DNA of 64,000 bases from Papio anubis (lineage: Eukaryota > Chordata > Mammalia > Primates > Cercopithecidae), in assembly GCF_008728515.1 (NCBI RefSeq), contig NC_044981.1:10052895-10116894 (forward strand). Direction: 5' to 3'. The notes beneath the pieces were generated by a model, which searched no databases, had not been told where the DNA came from, and worked only from the letters and a program-made list of their open reading frames with translations. The first letter of the stretch is position 1. Every line of letters starts with the position of its first letter. This document shows, piece by piece, positions 46,669 to 57,318 of this stretch. Position numbers and translations under genes: made by a program.

Positions 46669-47450
46669 TGTTTGTATTAGTTTACTAGGGTTGTCATAAC
46701 AAAATACCATAGATCAAGTGACTTAAACAATGTAAGTTTATTGTCTCGCAAATCTAGAGGTTGAAAGTTCGAGATCAAGGTGCTGGCAGGGTTGGCTTCC
46801 TGTAAGGCCTCTACCCTTGGCTTATAGACGGCCATCTTCTCACTGTATCCACACAAGGTTTTTCCTCTGTGCGCATCTGTGTCTTAATCTCCTCTTCTTA
46901 TTAGAACACAAGTTGGATTGGATTAAGACCCACCCGTATGACCTAACTGAACCTTAATTACCTCTTAAAAGTCCCATCTAACTCCAAATACAAACAGTCC
47001 CCAATTTACAATAGTTCAAAAACTTAAAATTTTACTATGGTGCAAAAGCAATACCCGTTCAGTAGAAACCGTACTTCGGGTACCCATACAACCGAAAAAA
47101 GTGAAAAGTTTTTCACTTTTAGTACAGTATTCAATAAATTACTTGAGACAGTCAACACTTTATTATAAAATAGACTTTGGATGACTGGATGTTTTTGTCC
47201 AACTGTAGACCACCGTAAGTATTCTGAGCACGTTTAAAGTAAGCTAGGCTAAGTTACGATGTTCAGTAAGTGAGGTGCATTAGGAGTATTAAATGCATTT
47301 TTGACTTAATGATATTTTCAACTTATGATGGGACTGTTAGGACACAACCCTATCGTAAGTTGGGGAGCATCCGCACAGTCACACTCTGACGTTCTGGGAG
47401 TTAGAACTTCAACACATAAATTTTGGGGGGACACAATTTGGCCCATAACA
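46669..47450 (-). mobile_element. MLT1 LTR split by a DNA transposon
   Basis: Reverse MLT1 LTR: TGTTTGTATTAGTTTACTAG, TCATAACAAAATACCATAGA, CGAGATCAAGGTGCTGGCAG, ATGACCTAACTGAACCTTAA, then after the insertion CAGTCACACTCTGACGTTCT, GTTAGAACTTCAACACATAA, and an end at GGCCCATAACA. The two halves, 46669-46990 and 47375-47450, rejoin cleanly at CCAAATA/CAGTCAC. Confidence 0.82.
46991..47374 (+). mobile_element. Small Tigger-like DNA transposon inside the MLT1
   Basis: About 384 bp with terminal inverted repeats: TCCCCAATTTACAATAG at the left and, read in reverse complement, CTCCCCAACTTACGATAG at the right. The body has TGGTGCAAAAGCAATAC, CAGTAGAAACCGTACTTCGG and AGTACAGTATTCAATAAATT, known from a short pogo/Tigger-type family that I cannot name safely. 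No transposase is encoded. Confidence 0.82.
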
Positions 47451-47960
47451 ATATTGAAATCTAAATTCAATGGACAACAGATTCCTAAAAGCTCGAATAA
47501 AATGCCTCATTATAAGAATAGTGGAATCCTTTTGAGAATGAACAATCAATAACTTGCCTATGTTTCGTATCAGGCGTGGCACTGCCCCACCCACCCCTGC
47601 AAAGGTAGTGAGGAGATAAATCACCTCTCCTTTGTCTAATCTTACTTAAGAACCAAGATCCAGCCATAGTATGAATTGAGAATGCCAAACATTTTCTAAT
47701 TTTCTTTTGTTGTCTGAAATAGGTAATAATCTGTCTCTGAGACTTCAAGATGATGATCTTTTCCCCTAATTGTGCAATATTTTTCTTATAGGCCTCCTGC
47801 TGGTATTTTTCTGGGCTTTTTTCATTGTCATAAAAAGACGAATCTTTTCAGTAAGAAATAGAATCTTATTCTTCCCTCCATTCCCATTTCCTCCCGCTCG
47901 CCCCTGCCACCCTGGCCTCCACCAAAGTACAGTCCATTCTGAGACTATGAGCACATGAAA
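47451..47960. other. No recognised gene or repeat
   Basis: Unique-looking sequence leading into the ZNF143-type motif pair. A pyrimidine-rich, C-rich stretch lies at about 47870-47930. Confidence 0.4.
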
Positions 47961-48019
47961 AACTCCATTTCCCAGAATGCACTGTACTTCGCAAGGACTA
48001 CACCTCCCAGGATGCAATG
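47961..48019 (+). promoter_or_regulatory. Tandem ZNF143/THAP11 (SBS) motif pair
   Basis: Two same-strand matches to the long SBS motif (ACTACAnnTCCCAGAATGCA): AACTCCATTTCCCAGAATGC at 47961-47980 and GGACTACACCTCCCAGGATG at 47995-48014, followed by CAATGC. The spacing start to start is 34 bases. ZNF143 and THAP11/HCFC1 bind such sites at promoters and at chromatin loop anchors. The motif match is direct; binding is inferred. The match could come from an unrecognised ancient repeat. Confidence 0.6.
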
Positions 48020-48929
48020 CACCTCAGCGGGTCTTCTCAAATGCCTGCACCAGTTTTGTTGTGTTTTGTTTTATTTTTCAGTTACATTTTCTAAATGGAT
48101 GTAAGGCAGAACCATCTTCTGCAATGGAATAAAAGTAAGCTTGTCTTCAGATTTATTGCCTTCAGCCCTAAATGCCAGAACACAGTGGAACATTGTTTAC
48201 AGAATTTTGAGACAGAAAAAAATAAACAAAACCCTTGAATTTATACCCAGCCAAGTGTTATTTGATGGGAGGAAAGCAACAGAAAGAACCTTCTATCATA
48301 GAGAAGTTTATTGGTCTTTACTAATTAAACAAAAGCATAACTTGGCTTTTTCAATATACATTTCAAAGACGCCAGAAAAATCATTACCCAAGAATGTTGT
48401 TTTCAGATTGATTGGACAGCGAGGAACAGAGCTTTTCTCTACAGTCCCTTGCCCAAATGTTCCTTTTCTGCTTCTGATGCTGTTAATTTTCCAGCATCAG
48501 AAATGCTTCTTGGGCCACATCCTTAACTTACTGTTCTAAATACTTGACTTCTTTGAGGAACACTTAAAACAAGAAATGATGCTGTTCTGTGCCAGCATTT
48601 ACTAACAACGGCCAGACTTTTCACAGGGCTGATACAAAAAGTGCTCTTTTTGCCCTCCACAATAGAGAACTGCTGAAACCAACATAAAGGCCATTTTCAT
48701 TGCCAAGTTTCTTGGTTATTGATTTTTTTTCCTGCATCTTTGAAATGCACATTGAGAAATCTAAGTGTGGTTTTAAATAATTAGCAAAGATCAATAAAGT
48801 GCCCTATGATATATTTCACTTGACACAAATCCCCACCTCTTATCTTCTTCCAAGACTGGAGAATATTTCTGTCTAAATATGTTTTTAAAACATTATATGC
48901 AATGATATTTGTTAGATTTATGTTGCAAA
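48020..48929. other. Unique stretch downstream of the SBS pair
   Basis: Contains the longest non-repeat open frame in the area (48141-48539, 132 codons from a TTG, no ATG start), which has no recognised domain. The sequence is otherwise unique-looking. No gene is claimed. Confidence 0.4.
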
Positions 48930-49440
48930 GAACAAAATCCACTCTAGCTAGTTTAGCTGAAGCTAGTTTATTACAAGTTTGAAATGGGTTATTGGATTGT
49001 TAGGCAGGCTGAGGAAAGAGCCTCTAGGTTAGATTTCAAGAATGGCTCCCAAAGTCACAAAATTCAGTCACCCACGGAGCTTCTTTTGTCATTTGGAAGC
49101 TGCTTGCCAAATAGGAAAGCCGCCACCTGAACCTTACCAACATCGCCCCAATCAAGAAGGCTGCTGTAATCTGTACCAGAAAAACAGGTCCCCTCTCCAC
49201 ACTCCAACTCCACAGTTCAACAGCTGTTGAGACGTTCACAGGTGTCATAGCAGAAAAACCAAGTTTCTACCTGTTTCTGCTTACTAAGAAAATCAAGCAG
49301 CTACAGTCTCTGCCTCCCTTCCACCTTCCAAATCATTCATGAGTGCATCTAATTCATCTACTTTTTGGAACCTAAATTACACTCAGAACCTCAGACAAAA
49401 GGAATTCTGGGAAATGTACAGGAATGCATACCAGACAAAT
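48930..49440. repeat. Possible ancient interspersed repeat, family not named
   Basis: Has a start of the form CTAGCTAGTTTAGCTGAAGC TAGTTTATTACAAG and an end AAAGGAATTCTGGGAAATGTAC that I associate with an old mammalian repeat. The end is itself a reverse-strand SBS-like match (49400-49420). The open frames in this stretch are not credible genes. Confidence 0.35.
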
Positions 49441-49599
49441 GTTGGGAAAGACATGGAACACCAGTCCATCATCTTCACACCACTACCAACCTAATCATAT
49501 TCTTAAATGTATAGGAAAAGAGACAAAGGACACGCCATAATCCTCGTGGTCCATTAGAAGCATCTGCAGAGCTTGTTGTAACTGAGGATAAGAGTTACA

Positions 49600-49850
49600 A
49601 TAATAATATTAATCATCATCATCACTAACATTTGATTTCACACTATGTGTCAACCAATATTCTATGTGCTGTATGAGCATTATGCCATTTAATCCTTATA
49701 ACAGCCCTGAGGTGTGTACTCTTTTTATCCTTAATTTACACCAGAGAGAACTGCAGCATAAAGAGGTGAATTAATTTGCTCAAGGCCACATACTGTTAAG
49801 TGATGGAATCAAGATTCTAACCCAGACAGTCTGACCCCAGAGACTGCCCC
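49600..49850 (+). mobile_element. MIR SINE
   Basis: ATTTAATCCTTATAACAGCC CTGAGG, the TTAATTTGCTCAAGGCCACA block and CCCAGACAGTCTGACCCCAG in MIR order. Confidence 0.82.
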
Positions 49851-49854
49851 TCTG

Positions 49855-49935
49855 CTGGATGTAATGCAGTCGGTCTGAGGTGGGGTCCAGGAGACTGCTT
49901 TTTAATAAGCTCTCCAGGGCGACTCTCATGGACAT
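49855..49935 (+). mobile_element. MER5-type hAT fragment
   Basis: GTCTGAGGTGGGGTCCAGGA followed by CTGCTTTTTAATAAGCTC and TCCAGGGCGACTCTCATG matches the second half of MER5A, a small non-autonomous hAT-Charlie element. Confidence 0.6.
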
Positions 49936-52900
49936 CCAAGTTTATCTCCAGTATCTTCCAATTTTAGGCAATCATCGTGTATTAGTTTTATAATCATGAA
50001 AATGCTCTAAAAATTGACAACATATATCATTCTGCATATGCCATGTGATCATTGCCACAAAAGTAACATACACACTGCAAAAGGGCTGGAAGTAAATATA
50101 CAAAAGGGCTAGCAGAGGTTCTCTTTGTATAGTGGGACTGAGAGTGATATTTTGCTGTCTTCTACTGTTTGTATTTTTCAAATGTTTACGATGAGCATGA
50201 CTTTTATTCTACGTCTGCATGTGCTCAAGTTTCATGTATTAGTTTACAAATGGTTGATGTTGGCACCCAAGCCTTAAAGATGTCATCTTTTTACTTCTAT
50301 TTCCCTTTTGTTTCCTTTTCCGCCACGATGCAATTTTATCATATAAAATTAAAAACCAGAATGCTAACTGATAATTTCTGAGTCCACTGACCAGGCTAAG
50401 ACAAGAAAAACACAATTTTCCAGATAAATTCAAGTATTTTGTTTTTATGTTTTACATGAGAGACTATGAAAGTGATTTGAGGTGCCAGTTCTGAACATGT
50501 ACATCAATACCTGTTGATCACACTTGATCTTTCTGCATTCCCTCTTTTTCCTGTCTACCTCCACTCCTTCTTGTCTGTAAGTCTAAAAGGGCCCTGGCCG
50601 TGCTATGAGCTCGGCAGCCTTTTCAGAAACACAGTCGCCAGAGACTGACAGCTCCCACCGTCCACTGGGCCAGCCTGGCTCCTGCACACGCATGAGCTGA
50701 CCACACACTTGGTAACCGTCGCTTTGACGAGCCAAGCTCAACAACCCTGATCCATCATCCAGGCAAACATTAATATTTTACCTCAGTTATCAAGTGTGCC
50801 CGTTCAAACTTTTATCTAAAACATTCTTTATCATCTTTTCATTAAGTTCTCAAGAGCTAATGGTTTCTGAGTTCCCCGGGTAAGGATGATGTTCTGAATA
50901 ATGAAAGCTCATTATTTCTCCACAGAATGCTTGTTAATTCAAATGATGATATTAAAACTATAGTAGCCTTTAGCGCTGGGGTGATTTCTAGCATACTTTA
51001 TCATGTATCAATATATACTCTGTTTGTCAAAACTGCCCAGGGCTGGGGCTGACATTCTCTCTGGAGGAGTCTAGTGCTTCAAAAGGCACTGAATACACCA
51101 AGGTGACAACTGGCAGGGTTTGCGCCTCTAGGAAATGGAGAGATGAAACTTGAAGTGCCACTGTCTCTCTTGATTTCCTTATTAGTATTCCTAAAGAAAC
51201 GGTGCCCTCCTCTTCCTAGTCCTCATGGGTCTCCCTTTCGAATGGAATAAAAGAAAATCAATATTTTGAGAAAGAAGCACACACGGGGAGGTTCTACACA
51301 TGAAATGTTATTTATTTCCATTTAACTGATCCCAGAAAAATCTACACAGAAAAAAGACTGGTTTAGTTATTGCTTAGACACACACATGTGTACACACAGA
51401 CTGCACTCAACTCAATGCTCCAGATGGTTGACGATACTCTTGGGGGAAAAGTGTGGGTTCTCACAGTTATTTTTAACAAGGCATTATTATTTGGTTCACT
51501 GAGTTTGGGGTGTCTTTCAAAACTTCCTAACCGTACCTCATCCAAGTTTTTATGACCAAGGAGATTCTTACAGTTGTCACATTGCTGTAAATTTCTTGAA
51601 TAAGTCCCCGCTTCTCGACTTTCAACAGCAGGATACTTCAAATATTTCAAATGTTGCCAACCTCGCCTCATGCTCCTCAATTCTTCCTTACCTTTGGATA
51701 AAAAGTCTTTACTGACTGAGATGCTTACTGCAAAGAGGTTCCTTCCCACGGGAAGAATAAGCCCAGCCTATCTTCTAGGTGAACTGTACAGCTTCCAGTT
51801 AGGGGATCTCCCATTTCCTTTCTCTCCACTCACTCTTTGCCTTTCTGTTATTGAAAAGTGTTGCAGAAAAATAGAAATTGCTTCCTTCTGGAAGTGTTTC
51901 AAATTCCTCTCTGTGTCCTGCATTTTTGACGCACCTGAAATTTTAGTCTCCCAGCAGGTCTCCAAGGAGAGGGCACTGTTCCCCAAACGAGGTGTTTTAC
52001 CTTTTTGAAATTGCGCAAACCTGAATAATCGTATCCACCCCTCCCTCTAGAATCTGGGAGGAATTGTCATTTTGAAAACCAAGCCATTCTCTGAGTTGCT
52101 TGGAGCTGTAAGGTCAACACACAGGAGCATTCGTGCACGCTACAACATGCATTTCTGTACCATTGTCTCTTAATTATCTCTCTTGTGGAAGACTAGCTGG
52201 CCTTCTGCCCACAGGCTCCATCATACCACGATGGTGAACTCTTTGCATTATAGTTGCACTTTTTAGAACAGTAACGATCTAAAAGAAAACGATCCAAAAG
52301 AAAAGGATCTACCAGCATTACTTTAATTATATTAATTATACCACTCAATAGTTTCTGCATTTTACATTAATCATGCTAGGCAATAGAATGATGCTTATTT
52401 AAATGAAATAAAAGTCACTCTGTTCATCCAACAAATGAATGAAAAGGGGCATCTCAGCTAATTTATTATAGAGAAGCAAATGCATTCCCAGAATATTTCG
52501 GTCGTTAGGTCAACTTAAGAAAAATGTGGTTTAAGAAAAGTATGTAGGGCATTTCCCATTGCATACATGGTTTTAAGTATTCTGACCCAGTATCAGACTA
52601 TGTGCCAAAACATCTTCAGGGTATACAAACATCCCAATCTTTGGTTCAGAAAATATGGTTACCATATATGCAGGAAACTGGTTGTAACTCCTCCCAAAGT
52701 TTAAATGGTACTTCAGTCCTAATATGGATAGCAAAGAAGTAGACTTGGAAGAAACTGATTAACACATCATTCCATTTGGTCTAGCAGCCTACTAAGCATC
52801 ATTTTCCATAAAAGACCCCAGAAGCAAATGCTGTATTAATTTGCTCACTATTTCAGACCATATACCCACTCAATCTTTTAAAGCTCAGATTTTATCAGGA

Positions 52901-53560
52901 ATGGGTAGCTTTAGGACAAATTAAACATGAAACATTTGAGAAATTGACTTGTTGGCATCTAAGATTAGCAAATTAATTTTCAAGAGCAAATGGTACTTAC
53001 TGCAACTGAACAAAAAATGTGGGGGAATATGGGTAGAAAGCTCAAGTAAAGAAATATTCTTGGTAGATTCCATTTTCAATCCTTTTCACATAAGCATTTT
53101 ATTCAAAATGTATTTGTAAAGGACAAAGTCAAATGTAAATGTCTGCATGATAAATCCATGAACATCAAAAATGAAAACACAGACGCAAAATTATTTTGAC
53201 TGCCTGCCCAAAAAAGTGAATACAATTGAATGATTTGCATATGAAAATACGTTTTTTCAGAGGTTGGGTTTTGTTTTTATTTTAATGAATACATAAGAAA
53301 TTCTTTCAATGAATCACAAGTTGAATTCTACATGTCATTCTTCACTATTCAGAATACATGCTACTAACCATCACAAAAAAAATCTACTCTGCTGTAAGGA
53401 TAGCCATTTCAAGCTCAATAGGCTTTCCAGCTCAGCTGAAAATCTTTGCGGATCTGTAGTCAACAAAAATATATTGCTCCATAATCTGCAGGTTATTTTT
53501 TTTTTAAGTTCTTTATTCTTTTCACACTTTTTATCCGTGCAGGTTGCTATCCATAGCTTA
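49936..53560. other. Repeat-poor 3.6-kb stretch without a recognised gene
   Basis: The longest stretch in the window without a transposable element I can recognise. It is AT-rich with blocks such as AATGAAAGCTCATTATTTCT (about 50901) and a short doubling of GATC(T/C)AAAAGAAAA near 52276-52305. Open frames at 51363-51749 and 51670-52008 lack ATG context or recognised domains. Low repeat density sometimes reflects constraint, which cannot be judged from one sequence. Confidence 0.4.
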
Positions 53561-53566
53561 AAGCAG

Positions 53567-53793
53567 GGATGAACAAAGTCTCTAAAGGGTCAGAGAATAA
53601 ATATTTTAAGATTGGATTTGCAAACCATGCAGTTACTACAGCAGCTACTCAACTCTGCCATTGTAGTGTGACAGTAGTCATAGACAATATGTAAATGACT
53701 GCACATGGCCATGTTCCAATAAAACTTTACTTGAAAAACAGGCAACAGGTCATATTTGATCCACAGACCATAGTTTGCTGGCTTCTATAAAGG
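53567..53793 (+). mobile_element. hAT-like DNA transposon copy 1
   Basis: Reads GGATGAACAAAGTCTCTAAA GGGTCAGAGAATAAATATTT, ACTCAACTCTGCCATTGTAG, TCCAATAAAACTTTACTTG and ATAGTTTGCTGGCTTC. This is a common non-autonomous hAT family with CAGGGGTYGGCAAAC-type ends. The ends here are decayed. I cannot name the subfamily. Confidence 0.7.
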
Positions 53794-54659
53794 AAAATAT
53801 GTCTTAAAATCATTTGCTTTACACATAGACTAATATATTTATTTAAAACTACTCTCTAAAAAACCACTAAGAACAGAATTATATGGCTTAATCATTTATG
53901 ATTAAGTCACTTACAGTTAGCTTCACATCAAATCTGTTTCTTCCAGCATATAACTTGTTGGACAAATGATTTTATCTATAAACTGCTGCATAAATTAACC
54001 CAATATCTGCCGGTCAATTGAACTCTTGACCTTGTTAAAAGTCAATCTTAATCTTAACATTAAAAAATTAAAGCACATAAGGAAGGAAAAATATGAATAA
54101 AGATAAACTGTTTAAATCAACCATTCATGCTAGTCATTGCAATAATACAAGGAAGATCTTCTAGACCACAACTGGACCCTTATATAATGAAAATGATGTA
54201 TTGAATGATCTGCCTGTGAACTGTAAGTATTAGAACAACTAAGAAGTTCTGAAGCTTTCTTCTAGGATGGCACATACTCCATGGAAGGGCTGTTTCAGTC
54301 TTCCACATGAAGTAGGTTAGTCCTATCGTAAACTGTGAAAGAAACTGAAGAACAAAGGGCATGATTCATCCAAAAATGGATGCACTAATGAAACATCAAC
54401 TAACTCAGAAATTTTATGTTTCAGGGCCTCAGAGTTTATGTAAACTGGGGTTCTTTACTTTGGGTCTATGACTGGACTTCAGTTGTGTTCCAAAAGTTGC
54501 GTAAAATTATGGAGAAAATTCGAATGTTCAAGTGTTTAACTTTTGTCTTTTGTGAAAGTCTATTAGATCCATCAAGTAACTCCTACACAGGTCATTATCC
54601 CTCACAGCAATTTGAATAGTCTAAGTTGTAAATTATTGCCTGTAAGTACTTATTTGAGA
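53794..54659. other. No recognised gene; possible old hAT debris
   Basis: Mostly unique. About 54410-54620 has GGGTCTATGACTGGACTTCA and a roughly hAT/MER-like flavour, too weak to call. Confidence 0.35.
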
Positions 54660-54920
54660 TTTCAGAGATAGATTGGGAAAAGCTTGGAATTACAAAATCA
54701 GAGTTTCAGAGCGGTTCTGAAAAGTTTTCTGGCCCAACCATCATCTTGTCCTTAAATTATTTCTATACCCCCCTCAAGCAATCATGTGGCTTAGTTTAAA
54801 TGTTTCTGTTGACAGGGATCTCACCTCCTTACAAAACAGCCCTTTCCGCCTTTTGGTAACTCCGATTATTAGAAGGTTCTTTTTCATATTGAGTGAAACT
54901 TACCTATCCTATAGTTTTTT
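54660..54920 (+). repeat. Possible ancient repeat (conserved mammalian type)
   Basis: GACAGGGATCTCACCTCCTT, CAGCCCTTTCCGCC, and TTAGAAGGTTCTTTTTCATA TTGAG match a widespread ancient repeat that I remember without its name. Confidence 0.45.
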
Positions 54921-54962
54921 ACCCATTAGTTACCCATCTACCCATTAGTTTACCCATTAGTT
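54921..54962 (+). repeat. Short tandem repeat ACCCATTAGTT
   Basis: Three perfect copies of ACCCATTAGTT (54921, 54940, 54952) and one partial copy ACCCATCT (54932). It has the appearance of replication-slippage growth from one ancestral word. Confidence 0.9.
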
Positions 54963-55024
54963 CTAAGTTCTGGTGCCTACAGAACAAGTCTATTTCCTCT
55001 TTTACGTGACAGCTTTTGACTATT

Positions 55025-55332
55025 TCAGGTGTCAGTAAACTTCTTCTGTGAATGGTCAGAGTAAATATTTTGGAGTTTTCAGCCATATGGTGTCTATTGC
55101 AACCACTCAAATCTGCTGTTGTTACACAAAAGCCAGTCATTGACAATAGGCAAATGAATGAGATGACTGGGTTCGCAATTAAACTTTGCTTATATAGACA
55201 TTGAAATTTGAATTTTATGTATGATTTGCTTCCAACTATTTAAAAAGGGAAAAATCATTTTTAGCTCACAGGCCATACGGAAGAGGAAGTGGACCAGATT
55301 CAGCACCTGGGCTATTGTTTGCCAACCCCTGA
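55025..55332 (+). mobile_element. hAT-like DNA transposon copy 2
   Basis: Second copy of the family at 53567, same orientation: TCAGGTGTCAGTAAACTTCT, GAATGGTCAGAGTAAATATT, CAACCACTCAAATCTGCTGT, and the end TGTTTGCCAACCCCTGA. Left TCAGGTGTCAGTAAAC and the reverse complement of the right end are imperfect inverted repeats. The middle 55195-55265 is extra relative to copy 1. Confidence 0.75.
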
Positions 55333-55426
55333 GATTTTCCCTTCTTCAGTCTAAACGTTCCTGGTACCTTTAGCCATTTATTTTAAGACGTGGTAATACT
55401 TCTTCATTATTTCAGCCTAAAATTGC

Positions 55427-55733
55427 TTTTTTTTCTTTCTTTCTTTTTTTGAGACAGAGTCTTGCTCTGTCGCCCAGGCTGGAGTGCAGTGGTGTGATCT
55501 TGGCTCATTGCAACCTCCATCTCCCAGGTTCAAGCAATTTCTCCTGCCTCAGCCTCCCGAGTAGCTGGGACTACAGGTATGCAGCACCACACCCAGCTAA
55601 TTTTTTGTATTTTTAGTAGAGACGGTGTTTCATCATGTTGGCCAGGCTGGTCTCGAACTCCTGACCTCAAGTGATCCACCTGCCTAAGCCTCCCAAAGTG
55701 CTGGGATTACTGGCATGAGCCACCACACATGGC
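55427..55733 (-). mobile_element. Alu SINE (AluS-like)
   Basis: Reverse Alu with a T-rich (TTTC)n tail and both arms well preserved. Confidence 0.95.
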
Positions 55734-55799
55734 CATTTGTCTGTTTTTAGTCTTTTTCTTTGTGTGTGGATTACTCACATGTATTGAATTATTTGACTG

Positions 55800-56060
55800 A
55801 AAGTATTCTAATCTGTTTAAAATATATTACCTCTTTTAACTCTCATACCAATCCTTACAAGGGGGGTATTACTAATTTATTTATTACTTTGTTCTAGAAG
55901 TTAATATTATCCCTGTTTTATACATGGGGCAACAGAAGGTTAACAGAAGGCAAGTGACTTGCCCCAAATATGTGGTTAGAAAGTAGCAAGAAGAAGGATT
56001 TGAAGACAATCTCCTAATTCCTAGTCCAAGATGCTTTCTACCATACCTTGTCCCCCTGTA
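55800..56060 (+). mobile_element. MIR SINE
   Basis: TTTTAACTCTCATACCAATC, then TTATCCCTGTTTTATACATGG, AGGCAAGTGACTTGCCCCAA and AGAAAGTAGCAAGAAGAAGG ATTTG in MIR order. Confidence 0.72.
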
Positions 56061-56343
56061 TCTAGAGGTCATACAATCCTGCAGAAGGGAATGAGCTTGT
56101 TCTGACATGATTCATGCTTGGTGAACCCATGAGGCTTCTGAAAATCATCACTTTTTTCCTATACTTTTGAACCATCTTTTCAGTAGAGAGATCTAACATC
56201 TTTTGTTGGTTGCAGAATTATCCTCTTGCCTCTTTTGAAGGCATTCAGAATCTTGAGGAAAGTGAAATCTGAGCACAGTCAGGATTTAGAGAGAAACCAG
56301 ACATTGGAGGAAGATGAGGTAGGATTTTAAAAAATCAGCATGT

Positions 56344-56684
56344 CTGGCCAGGCATGGTGGCTCAAGCCAGTAATCCCAGCTCTTTGGGAGGCCGAGGTGG
56401 ACGGATCACCTCAGGTCAGAACTTCAAGACCAGTCTGGTCAACATGGCGAAACCCCGTCTCTACTGAAACTACAAAAATTAGCCAGGCGTGGTGGCGGGC
56501 ACCAGTAATCCTAGCTACTTGGGAGGCTGAGGCAGGAGAATCACTTGAACCTGGGAGGCGGAGGTTGCCGTGAGCTAAGATCACACCATTGCACTCCAGC
56601 CTGGGCAATAGAACAAGACTCTGTCTCAAAAAAAAAAAAAAGAAGAAGAAAGGAAAAGAAAAGAAAAGAAAAAGAAAAGAAAAG
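56344..56684 (+). mobile_element. Alu SINE (AluS-like)
   Basis: Full-length forward Alu with a long impure tail of AAAAG units to about 56684, a recent microsatellite seeded by the poly(A). Confidence 0.95.
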
Positions 56685-56854
56685 GTTTGCACAATTGCAC
56701 CACTGAAGGAATATAGAGTATATCTTCCAAAGCAACCACTGCATAGGAAACAATATCATTTGGATGCGTAAGTTTTGGGGAACTTGTATAAAAATTACTC
56801 AGGCTACACTATAGTCTTTGAAATGTCTTGGTAAGATATAGTCCTATTCTCCCC

Positions 56855-56881
56855 GCCCCCCCCCCCCTTTTTTTTTTTTTT
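56855..56881 (+). repeat. C12-T14 homopolymer junction
   Basis: CCCCGCCCCCCCCCCCC followed directly by a T run of about 14. Pure pyrimidine on this strand. Prone to length change and to sequencing error. Confidence 0.85.
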
Positions 56882-56989
56882 GTCGTTGTTGTTAAGTTCA
56901 ATTTAACCAAAATTGTTAAGGTGTACTAGTGTCTGGTGTCTTAAAGACAGCATAAAACTGTTAAAACATTATACTGGCCCTTTTCAGTT

Positions 56990-57306
56990 GTTTTTTTGTT
57001 TTTGTTTTTGTTTTTGTTTTTGTTTTGAGACGGAGTCTTGCTCTGTCGCCCAGGCTGGAGTGCAGTGGCCGGATCTCGGCTCACTGCAAGCTCCGCCTCC
57101 CGGGTTCACGCCATTCTCCTGCCTCAGCCTCCCGAGTAGCTGGGACTACAGGCGCCGCCACCTCGCCCGGCTAGTTTTTTGTATTTTTTAGTAGAGACGG
57201 GGTTTCACTGTGTTAGCCAGGATGGTCTCGATCTCCTGACCTCGTGATCCACCCGTCTCGGCCTCCCAAAGTGCTAGGATTACAGGCTTGAGCCACTGCG
57301 CCCGGC
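56990..57306 (-). mobile_element. Young Old World monkey AluY (AluYR-type)
   Basis: Reverse-orientation Alu with a (TTTTTG)n tail. Perfect 12-bp target duplications CCCTTTTCAGTT lie at 56978-56989 and 57307-57318. In Alu sense it has CTCAAGCCTGT, GAGACGGG, CTAGCCGGGCGAGGTGGCGG and GAGATCCGGCCACTG, a set I know from cercopithecid Alu subfamilies. Divergence is low: only a few differences from that pattern are visible. It is the best lineage marker in the window. Confidence 0.93.
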
Positions 57307-57318
57307 CCCTTTTCAGTT

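Noticed and set aside
48141..48539. 132-codon forward frame downstream of the SBS motifs
   Set aside because: It starts at TTG with no ATG in frame nearby, has no recognised domain, and chance frames of this length are common here. Kept only as a note in the features.
51363..51749. 128-codon reverse frame in unique sequence
   Set aside because: It begins at a GTG, lacks known motifs and overlaps another frame on the opposite strand; no splice evidence.
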